NCBI RefSeq assembly: GCF_024713975.1
Contig: NC_091093.1
Coordinates: 3,782,001-3,846,000 of the forward strand
Direction: 5' to 3'
Origin: Paralichthys olivaceus
Taxonomy: Eukaryota > Chordata > Actinopteri > Pleuronectiformes > Paralichthyidae
Length of the DNA: 64,000 nucleotides
Position 1 is the stretch's first letter. The number at the start of each line of letters is the position of its first letter. Under the pieces are notes generated by a model. The model searched no databases. It had not been told where the DNA came from and was given only the letters and a program-made list of their open reading frames with translations. Below, piece after piece: positions 19,629 to 31,600 of this stretch. The position numbers and the translations under genes were made by a program.

Positions 19629-22600
19629 TCAGTAGGGCTTGCTGTCATTCTTTGAGCGCTTCAGCTGCACCTTCAACCTCTTCATACCGATCTGGAAACC
19701 ATTCATTGACTGGATGGCTGCCTGTGATGACACGGGGTTGTCATAGCTCACAAAGCCTGAAGGAGAAACACAAACAATAACAATATTTTAAGACCGTGAA
19801 AATGAAATCAATGCCCCTTTTATTCACAAATGCTTGAAACCTCTTTCCAGTTGTCCTAGCTCCTATGAAAATCACTTACTCCTGCATTTAAGTCAGTCTT
19901 TCATCTGAAACATCTTTTCATCGCTGCACTCATTCAACCGGTCCACACAGACACTAAAGAGATCCTGTCTTAAAGCAATTTCACTGTAAATGATGAAGAT
20001 ACCATTCTCCTTATTCTGTGCAATAATACATTTTAATTACAAGCTAGAGCTAATACCGGATGAGGCTGATATCCATTTAAATGATGCCAGCACACATTAA
20101 ATTCAGACAAACTGAATGAGGACTGTAGATTTTGTCACTCCTCATTTGCACTGAAAGGAACAGTCTAAAGGCTGATTCAATGTACAAACTGGTTGGCAAA
20201 ACATGGGGGAGTTGAAGTTGGTTGAATATAAAGATAACACTGCAACATAGAATTTCGATAAAGATGCCATTTTCATGTATGTGCAGCAGCACAAGTTGAT
20301 GAGGGGCTGGGTGAAGTAAAAAATAAATCAGTCACATCACTGACTTCATAGTTCTCAAAAAGCTTAGCCAAGCACACTAAAGCATGAAAACAAAGGCTCA
20401 ACAATTGGAAAGACCATTCTTAAAGGTTCAGTGTGTAGAATTTTGTGTTGAAGTTACATGTTGCAGATGAACACCCCTCTTCTCACCCTCTCCTTCCAAA
20501 CATGAAAAAGAACCTGTGGTAGCTTCAGTTGTCATAAAAACTGAAAAGGTGTTCAGTTTGTTCAGTCTGGACTAATGTAAAAAACATGGCGGCCTCTGTA
20601 GAGAGGGTCCCCTCCATGTAAATATAAAGTATTTAAATATAAAGGACATTTTCTGGGGTAAAGAAAACTACAATTCATACAATTTAGATGAAATGAACTA
20701 GTGAAAACATCATGAGGATTATTCTACATTAAATTTCTGTCACCTAAATCTTACACACTGGACCTTTAAGGAAATCATATTGCTGTTTGGATAGAACAGA
20801 GTGGCGCAATGTTTGAGGTGTTTTTTGGTACAGTATAGAGCAGCTGTGGACAGATGCTGAAAGAATCACCCATATTCTTTTGTAGATAAATGTACCTATG
20901 TTCCTACACAGTCAACTTTAAACACATCTACTGGTTGGGAAGAGTTTAATGAAAATTGTATGCTTACATTTAATGCAATATTTTATTGTTACAGTGAATT
21001 TGCTGCAAGAAATGACTACACTGTTCAGGAAAGTACTTATCTGAGGGCTGCTTATTACTCTGCCACAAATAAACAGTCTCAAAGCACAAGGCCCTCAATC
21101 AGATCCTGGTTCTGTCAATCTTTTGGTCAAAGGAGGGCTTATGTACAGATGTTTACAGATGTTTATGTGAACTCACCAAAGCACTTGCTGAGGTTTGTCT
21201 GTTTGTCAATGAAGACTTTAGCAGAGATGACGTTTCCAAAGGGCATAAACATCTGCAGCAAATCCTGGTCTCCAAACTCCTGGGGCAGGTGGTAAATGAA
21301 AAGGTTGGCACCTTCTGGACCTGTCGATTAATGACAGCGTTTTACCAGTCATACACACAGCTTATTTCTCAATAAATTCAACTAACTCTTTAAATAATGG
21401 TCATGATCAAATTAAAAAAAAGGCAGTAACAGCTGTATCATATGGAGCTCCTGAAGGCTGATGTAATAGAAACAAATATTGTTGTGGAAATCCATGTGAA
21501 AGGGTTAATGAAATCAATAAACCACAGAATAAACTGTTAATAAAAACATCAAATGCACATATTGCTTAATGATTTCAGGAGCATCATTAGCCACAGTAAA
21601 ATATATTTCAAAGTAGTTTTGCTGACATCTATTATATTCTAGAAGAATAAATAAAAAAATGTTTTATGTGTCTCTGTGCATTAGCTGTACTTACAGATGA
21701 CAACATTTCATTGCCCCTAACTTCCTCTGATCATTCAAACACATAACATTTTTCTATCTGCAGTGCACCAGCATGGTAATAACTACTGGTCAACATGATA
21801 TTTATGGGCTACGATCACATTTCATTCTCATTTCGTTATCTGAGATCAGAGACAGAATATTTATAACTAGAATACCGCCTCATGGTTAGTACGCAGGCAG
21901 GCTGCAGTTTTCCATCCATGTCTTTAAGACTAAAATAAGTACTGAAGACTTTGAAGCAATTGAATGAAATGTATTAGGTGTATTTTGTCATAATTAGCAA
22001 ATCAATGAATTGACCACTGAACTTTAATCTAATCTGCTCATTCAGAGGTACTGGAATCCCCTCCAAGAGATATCCTGTTCATTAGAACGACAGAATAAAG
22101 AGTGAGTTGTCACCTTCTCTTTTTTATTCTCCCCCACTGCTCTCTTCCTCTCTCTCACAAATATACAAACAGATTTCCAAATGAATAATTATTTTTTTCT
22201 ACCACACTGACCCCAAACAGATTATGAAAAAATGAAATCAAAAAGCTGGAGGGGGAGTATCTGAGAAGTAGGACTAACATGAACATACAAACAAGGAAAA
22301 GCCTTCTGTTACGGACTTGAACTTGTTTTAAAGTTGTTGACTACATGATCTGAGGTCATGTCAGAGAGAAGGTGGGGACGTCTTACCGGTGCTGTGACTG
22401 TTGCTGGCTGACGCAGCAGATTTAAAACAAGACACAATCCTTAGCAGAAGGTGAGATCAACACACAGTACACACATCTCAATCAACTGACTGCAACACTT
22501 CTTTAAACCAAGTAGCACAAAATATTGTGGCATTTCTTACTGTTCAAAAGGTTAGGATATTATACTGCGACTCACTTTTTTGTTTTTTTGTTTCGTCAGT

Positions 22601-25600
22601 TTGAATAACTGGAATGACTTTTTCTGAAGAAAAAAAAAACTTTAAACATGCTCTTACAGCAATTTGGAAAACAAGAGTTTATGCTTCTAATAAATATTAA
22701 GATAAATCTCCCCCTGCTTCACTTCAAAGTTCTCTGCTCCCTTTATCTGTATTTATTACCACCTCCACATCAACACTTTCCTACTTCCAGCCCACAGAGC
22801 TCACCTTCTTTCTGGCTGCCTGCAGCTGACACACTTTGCTGGGGCAGCAGACTCTGGTTGTACAGACTGGGGATGGCAGCGGCAGCGGCATACTGCTGGA
22901 TGCCTGAGTAAGCCTGGCTCAGGGCCTCCATGGTGCTTCCTGAGCCATTAGACAGGCCTCCGGAGCCAAGGCTGCCATTTAGTGCCGCCATGCCTGTGCC
23001 AGAGTTACAACAAAACAGAATTGACATGAGTGAAAAGATCACTTATTACTCTCTTTCTGCCTGAAGTTAATTTAATAATCATAATCATACATTTTAATAT
23101 TTTCAAGATGCTGAATGATGTTTTACATAACACATTTAATAACACAACCAAGAAAACTAAAAAACAGAATAGTCCAAAGTAAAACGTACACAATAAGGAA
23201 TCCAATCAGATTAAGTCCAGGCAATGATATTCACCCTACATGTGTTAGCCTCATATATGTAAATCTTAGAACTAACTGTCATGTTGCTGTAACAACATTA
23301 GAAGCACTTAGAGGAAGTTTGAATGAGACATGACTTTAGTTTTCACACTAGCAGCTCCGGTGTGATTTCTTTCGAGACCAAGAGTAGAAATATGTCAACA
23401 TCGCTGTCACATTCACAAGACTTCTGTAAATCCTTAAGACAAAGATATACATGAACCCCATAGTCTCACAGTAACTTTAATAATAACAAGTGGAAGTCTC
23501 TTTGCATCCAGAAAACATGCACAGGTCCAGATTGTTGTTAAGTACCTGCCAGGGAGCCCATGTTGAGGCCAGCTCCAGCACCAGCAGCGAGAGACTGCAG
23601 AGCACCCAAAGAAGACATAGGGTTCACTGAGGAGTTGCTGCTGGAGGTGGGAGAGGAGCCTGCTCGGGGAAACATTTACTGTTAATGCTTTTAAAAATAC
23701 AAGAGGAAACCATCAGACACCTTAGTGCTAAACTCCACAATTTTACAAATGTTGCAAAACCTGCAATTTATGATATTTAAAATGAAATGCCCAAGTGAAA
23801 AACCTTACAGTTTGGAGAGTTGATGTTTGATAAGCAACTGTTTTTCTCCTGGATGCTATTGACATGGTTCAGTCATCTGCAGTAATACCTATTAATATAG
23901 CTGTACAGATGTTTAATACAGTGGATCTTCTAGCTCTTCTAGATCCACTGTGGCTGAGGGGTAGAGTGGTTGTCCTCCAACCAGAAGGTCAGTGGTTTGA
24001 TCCCAGTCTTACCCATCTGCATGCTGAAGTATCCTGGGCAAGATGCTGAACCCCGAATTGCCCCTCATAGAAAAAAAGTGCTGCTTATAGATGCACTGTA
24101 TGAATGTGTGTGTGAATGGCAAACTGTACTATAAAGTACTTTGAGTGACCATCAAGACTAGAAAAGCTCTGTATAAATACAAACCATTTTAGATAACAGT
24201 TTACAAAAAGTCACATTTGTAGATAAATGCAGGTCGTTTGTTTGCCACTGGATTTGTTAGAGGTCTATGGAAACTGGCATTGATAACACTGCGCCCTTCT
24301 GGATGTGCCTTGACAATGAAACAGTAGTATAATTATAATTTTTGTTACCTGAGCTTGTTAGTGCACTTAGTGGGCTACTAGATGTTGTCATGGCGCTGGA
24401 GCCTGTGGGCGTGGCCTGTGTGGCAGTTGCTGCTGCTGCTAAAGCGGCCAGGTTCTGTATGGCATTAAGACCTGACAATCACACACACACACACACGCAT
24501 ACACACGCATACACACAATCAAACACACACACACAGTTATTATCTTGACTCCACCCCATTTCTTTGGCAACTTTTAAATTAATACAGACATGTTCAGCCC
24601 TGAGGCATCAGACTAAGTTAATAAGGTCTTCCTAACTAACTTCATAAACCTTTTCTATATCCATAGGCCACAGCTGTGATGATCAATCAGCGAACAATGC
24701 ATTTTCACATGTTCAACCCATGAACTTACATCTTAATAGTGTGTTTACCTGAAACAGGGTGCAGGTTGTTGAGTGCATTCCCTGTGGAGGCTGACTGCTG
24801 CAGCAACTGTAAGTAGATCTAATGCCAGGAGGAGATATGAGAAACAATGTTACAGTGGAAGAGCCAGCAACATTTTTACTGGTGAAATTGTTTCGGTCAT
24901 TTGACCAATGAAGCCTGATAAAAACACACTCACTGCTAGGTACTGTGGCCCCAGGCTGTTGAGCCCAGTGAGGTTCCCCCACATGGAGGCAGCACTGAGT
25001 TGCTGCATCTGTTGCTGCAGCTGTTGGGCCATGCGCTTCTGCTCCTTGTCCTTCTGAGTGTCTGCAAACTTCACCACGATGGGTGATGAACAGCCCTTCA
25101 CACAGACATAGGAAATCTTTTAAACTATGACAGTTTGATGAATTGGTACTGATGAGACCATCGAATGCAGTAACTAGAATTACTGCACAGCAGTTGTGTG
25201 CCTCCGCCAACCAGTGCAGGTGCTATGTACATAATTCTACATACTTTTCCCCCCAGACTGATATAAGCTCACTGTGACCTTTGAAACATACTCACTTTAT
25301 CTTTGAGTCCAAGTGACAACTGATCAAAAGTTGAATAAATACCCTTAAGCAATCTTGTGATATCACAATCAATAGGCCAAAAATGTGACGTTGACCTTTG
25401 ACCTCTGAAATCGAATCAGTTATTTAGGGAATGGTATCAAACTTTTATGAAATTCCTTATGGGCAGTCCTACAATATCATATTCACAAGGGCGTGAGGTC
25501 AGTGTGACCTTGACCTCTGGCTACCAAAATCTAAAGAGTTTATCCTTGAGCCCAAGTAAATATTTGCACAAAATTTAAAGAAATTCCCTCAACGCGTTGA

Positions 25601-28600
25601 TGAGATATCGCGCTCAAGAGAATGGGACGGCGGCGAGTGGATGGACAACCTGAAAAATGCGGAGTTTGCCTATCACACATGCATAACAGAGAAGGAGACT
25701 CTACTCTCAGACAAGTTAACACAGAAATCACTGGAGTGTACAGATCAGGAGTGGTCCAACAGGCAGAGGCAGGGTTCTCCTGACATTTTCATCATTTCAA
25801 AATTCATACACACATGCATGCACACACACACACAAAATGTGAGGTTGAAGTTACCTCCATGGTCTGAGACTGGTGCATGGATTTGATGGCTGACTGGGCC
25901 ATTTGTCTTGCCGTGAATGTCACAAACGCACAACCTGAAAGACAGATATCAGTGGATCATGATTCACGCACATTTCTTAGGAAAATTCAATTAATCCAAC
26001 ATCTCAGTGTGTTTATCCAACAGTGAACAAAAAAACACTTAACAATGAGCTGCAACTCTCCAAAGCTGCTTTCAGACATGACCTTCTGGTAAATCAGGAG
26101 TATTACAGAGTTTACTCGTAGTCTGCCTTTCACACATGCACAACAAAGTGGGAAGTTCTCTGCACAGACTGGTTCACAACAGCATCAAATCCTACACTTT
26201 ATTCAGGCGAGAGGTGGAGCAACCAGGTGCAGCAGACAGAGACAGGAAGTGATGTATGAACTCAGCTGCCGCGATCACATGATCATGCAGCCCGACATAT
26301 TTGTTATATTTCCTTTTTTATTTTTTTTATTTTTTTTTGCATCTCTCGCACTTTAGAAGCATCATCAACCCCCCTATGGTGAATCTAGCAGGGGTACCCT
26401 GCCGTGTTCACACATTTACTTCTCCAGGATTTCTACGGACTCTATACTAGGGGGACAGGTGGAAAAAGTCCACAGAAACTAAGAAGCGCCCTCTCTGACA
26501 TTTGCGTTCACACATGCACCTCCTCGAGAGAAAATACGGAGTCCAGTGCATGTCTGAAAGCAGCTTATGAAGCTCTGTAAAGCTGTGAGGAGTTGTAGAT
26601 TTGTCTGATAATTACAGGAACATGAATATGAGTGACCCTTGTAAACGCTGTTTAACCGATGTCACATTGTCAGCAGACTATGTCTTACCACGACTGAGTC
26701 CATCAGGGCCTCGCAGTATTCGGCACTCCTCTATCTGTCCATATGGTGAGAACATCAGTCGGATGTCGTTCTCATTACACTTCTTAGAGATCATTCCAAT
26801 AAACAGCTTCCTGTCCTCCACAGCTGTATTCAACCCACACACAGTATCAAACACATTACAACACAAACATAAACATACAAACTTGTTCAACTTTTGTCAT
26901 CAAAGACACTCAAGTTAAGTTTAGGATAATATCCTGAGCTCGTGACGTACGAAGTGACATTATGACAGTTTTAACATTTAAGAAACATCTTCAAATGATG
27001 ATCAGGTGACCATTGAGCCATTGCAACAGTTTTTGTCTTGCTATAATGATTCCTCCTGTTCATACTGGTCATTAACAGATCTCTTCCTACAGTGATATGA
27101 TGCCAGTGTTAAAGGTCCAGTGTGTAAGACTTAGATGAAAGGGATCTATTGGCAGAAATTGAATATAAAATAATTCTTTACGTAGTGTAATCATAAACTG
27201 TAATAATTGTTGTTTTCTTTACCATAGAATGGGCCCTTTGTATTTAAATATGTTACATCAGGAGTGCGTCCTCTCTACAGAGGCCGCCATGTTTTTTTAC
27301 AGTAGCCGACAAACTAAACACCTTTTGTGTTTTTATGTCAACTGAAGGCTACCAGAGGCTCTTTTTCATGTTTGAAAGGGGGGGAACCTTCAACCTTGAA
27401 GTGATGGGGACAAAATCCACAGTTCACAGACTATTAAAGCCTCACATAAGCTTCAAACACAGTTGTGCAAAAAACAAAGACAATGTCTGATAGGTCTGAT
27501 TAAACAGAGCAGTTTTTTTAAGCAGCGGTGGAAGCAGCAGTTAACCCTTATGTCATAGCTGTGCACGTCACGTCTCATGTTGTAGCAGGTGAACTACGTT
27601 TGCTCCAAATGTTGGACTGTGTTTAAATACATGTCTCACAAACTCTCAAGCTAATCAATCCAACACATAGTAACCTTCAGTAATGTTCAGGTCCTAATAA
27701 CTTCTGATTAGTGTTGGTGTTTATTGTTAACATATAAAGTGAGCGCAGGGGAGTGAGGAGCACCGTCTAATGTGTGAATCACAGAAAACTGATAAAGGAG
27801 TATGGTTGCTCACACTGTGACTTGTAAAAAAGAGTTTGGCTGCCTTTTTATCTGTGTTACACTTAATCTGGGGTGCAAATCAGTTATAATGTGTGGAGAA
27901 CAGCAAAGCAGGAAAGAAAATTGTGCTATAACCAAATGAAATGTTATCGTCAGTTGTAGTAAAAGATGTCAATGAACTACATCATACTCAGCTACAAGCA
28001 CATCTGAGAGCACAGGAGTCCATTGTACCGTTTAGCAGCAGCTTCCACAAATTTCAGACCACCACATGCTGCATGGCTGACTCAGTCATGAGTTAAACTC
28101 TGCACAATGAAATACTGACCGATGCAGAAAACCTGTGGTGTGTTAAAAACACTCAAGTGTCATCGCAACTACTCCCCAGATCTACAGTCATAAAGTCACA
28201 GGCTGGCCCCAGCACAACTCACACAACTAGCATTTCAGCAATGAAGTCATTCAACTGTTTCATTGGACTAGTTACACTGACAAATTGTACAATTATGACT
28301 GTTTGAATCAACAGGCTTTAATAGGGCATCATTATCATTAGCAAAGCAATGAACAGAGTTGATATAAAACATCAAAGACAGAGAGAGTGCAGTAGACAGT
28401 AAAAAAAAAACCTTACCGTTGTTCTTCTCACTGTCAGCAGGCTTCATCTGGATTGGGTGATGCATCTGAACAAGGCAAGAAACAACAGATTAGTTGTAGA
28501 ACATGATGCACGGGGTGGGGGGCAAATCACCTTTTCAGCATGTTTACACTCATTTTTGTAAAAGGAGTATTGTTAGACTTTCTACCCATTACTTCTCTAA

Positions 28601-31600
28601 ACACCTTTTATATTAAATACATACAGGTTCGATGCTTATCCTAATTTGTTTCCAATCTTTGGTTGGGGTGCATTGTGCTCATTAAAATGAGCATACTCCC
28701 AACCCAAGAGGATGATTAACTAACCCCGAATGTTCCTGAACTTTTATCATCAATGACCATGAGAACATTCAAAGTTAAATTTAGTTTTTTCACATGGGCC
28801 AAGATAAACCTTTTAACATTTCTGCAATACGTTCAGTACTATGAAGACCACTCGGCAAATTATATTTTATATCATTTGGAGCAAGTGTTTCTAAACCTGG
28901 ATAATTCTCTGTATTCAAATATTTTAAACAGTTATACTATTGTTTGGCCAATTTGCATAAAATTGTGCTTTCTGGATCTGGAACTCATTCTTGTATCTCA
29001 TGTCATTTGGAGCTTCTTCTGGTGGGATACATTCTTTAAAAAATTTATAATTTAGATGGTAAAAAATCAAATGTTGCTTGATGAGAAGGTAGCAGATAAA
29101 ATACTTTTTTCCAATTTCTTTACAAACAAAATCCATCTATCATTTACACCACATATCCTGTAAGGGTTTTAGGAGTGGACGACAGGGAGGCTACATCCTG
29201 GGCAGGTCACCAGCATATCACAGTGACAACATACAGAGACAAATAACCATTCATGCTTAAAGACCTAGGGTCTATTTGGAGTCTATAATTCAAGTGTAAC
29301 GTCACTCCTTTTGGCTAAAGTGTCTTTCCCTGTAAATTCGAAAAATGCCTTTAGAATGCAGATCTGGGAGGCAGAGTTGAGATGCAAAAATAATAGTTAT
29401 TATTATTGTTCACACAGTGTCCAGTATCACTTTAACCTAATCCACATAGACACATGGTAACAGCAACTGCGCCACCTTGCCGCTCTACAAACAAAAACAT
29501 AAAAAATATTAATAACATCATTAGTTGGAAGAGAATAAGGAGGTTGTCACTTACCCCTGGCAGAATCTTCATGTTGTGCAGAGCGTTCTGTGCTTCCAAG
29601 GCTGATTTGCGAGTATAATACGTTATAAAACAGCAGCCTGCCGAGCAATAAAAATTACACCTGTGACTCCAATTAAGGAGGATTTATTTTCCTTGTGTGT
29701 GTGTGTGTGTGTGTGTGTCTACAGGCTGACCTTTGCTCTGTGGTGGATTCTGGCTACGGTCTCGAAGAACATTAATCTCATAGACAGCTCCATAAGGCTC
29801 AAACAGCTCACGAAGCTGCTCCTCGGACCAGGACCGTGGAATCTGTCCCACAAACATCTTGATCGCATCAACATCTGGTTGGTCAGGGTGGTCCAGAGAC
29901 CCATTCATCTTCTTTCCACTGTAAAGACAAATATCAGTGCATTACAAGGAGCCTTAAAATAAACATGTTGATTTCCCACTTTTATGACAACAGCGCACCG
30001 AATACATTTGTCAAGTGGATGATTGTTCTTGTGACACAAATGTTAACGAGAAGTAGATATGTGCGTTGTCTAAAATCATATACAGTGCTATGAAAAATGA
30101 TTTTCCTATTGATTTTTCTATTTTTGCTTATTTGTCAGATTGAAATGTTTCAGATCATCCAACTAATTTGAATGACACTAAAGACAACATTAGTAAAGAC
30201 AAACTGTAGTTATTAAATGATCATTCCTTTAATTTAAAGTACATTTCCTACCTACATTTCCTGATGGTAGAATAAACAGCAGAAATACCTGTCTGACCAT
30301 GGCAGTACACAGGATGAAAAACTACACACTCCAAAATTCGATTATTATAATTATAATGACTGAACATTACAATGTTCATGAAGATAAGATTAATTTCAGG
30401 CTGCCATTATTATAACCTAAGTGTATATAATAAAGTTTCAACTGGTCAGTTCAGGTGTGAGTGTGTTTTTCAGACAACAAGGTCACTCTCCAAAAAATAC
30501 CCCCAACAACTGTCTTGGATAAAAGGTGACATTAGCAAGCTGAGACAGATGCTTAGATAACTTGATCACTCTACTCTAGAACATTGACTTGGTGGCACAG
30601 CCTTCACCAATTACTGTTCTACTCTTTGCTCAGTCTTCTGCCCATGAATAACCTGAACAAATACCTCAGGATAAGAAATGCAGTGACATAGAATGTAAAA
30701 GAAAACAAAGATGGACGTCCTAGTTAAGCTCCTGGTGGGTGCTAGACTAAATCTCCATTTAATCAAATGACAAAGCAAGGGACAACACTGCAGCTCTGCC
30801 TGGGTAGAGAGCACAGAGAAAACCAGGCTTTATATTAAGATATGGTCAATTATAACAGGGAATTAATACATAGTCAAATACAAGCCAAAATCAAACTCCC
30901 ATCACGCTCTGAGGGAAGAAAGTAATATAGTAACCAGCTGGAGTTCAATGAGTTTTCAGTTATTTGGCCAAAAGCCGGCGCTTGGAAAGCTCTCTCAACA
31001 TCTACCTCATTCAGTGCGCGACAGAGAGGAAGAGCAGCAGTTTGTTAGTCAGACAGAGGCTGTTCACTGTGTGACACACAAACGCTGCTCTCACACAGGC
31101 ACGGCAACCCTGAACATTGAACTTTTTCCCCCAATGTTGCCCAGAAGAGCTCTATCTGTGCACTCAAATTTCCGAATTAGTTAATCAGAGATTAAATGAA
31201 CTTCTTAATTTGCCAGCTACTTAGTACAAATTCCATGATAACATTCCTGTTGCAAAACTCCTTTTTTCAAGGAGCCTGATTTAAATGTTAAATGACATGT
31301 TTAGGGGGCTAATATTTAAGAGTGTTTGCAATTTGGTGCAGATCCAAATAAAAATCTGGATCTAGTGAATTTAAATGTGGTTTCCTAAGGGAACTGTTGG
31401 GCCTTGGCAGAAGTATGAGGTGTCTGAGAGTCCTAGTTAAGTACAGATTTAATTAAATCGATAAGTAACCAAATCCTCGGCCTTCATAAAACTGAGTCGC
31501 AATAAAATATTTTCCAGCAGATAAACTCCAGAAAGATTTGGCTACAATTCTTGTATCGCCTGAAACAGAATGCTTCCATAAAAAAGCTGTGGATTAGTAA

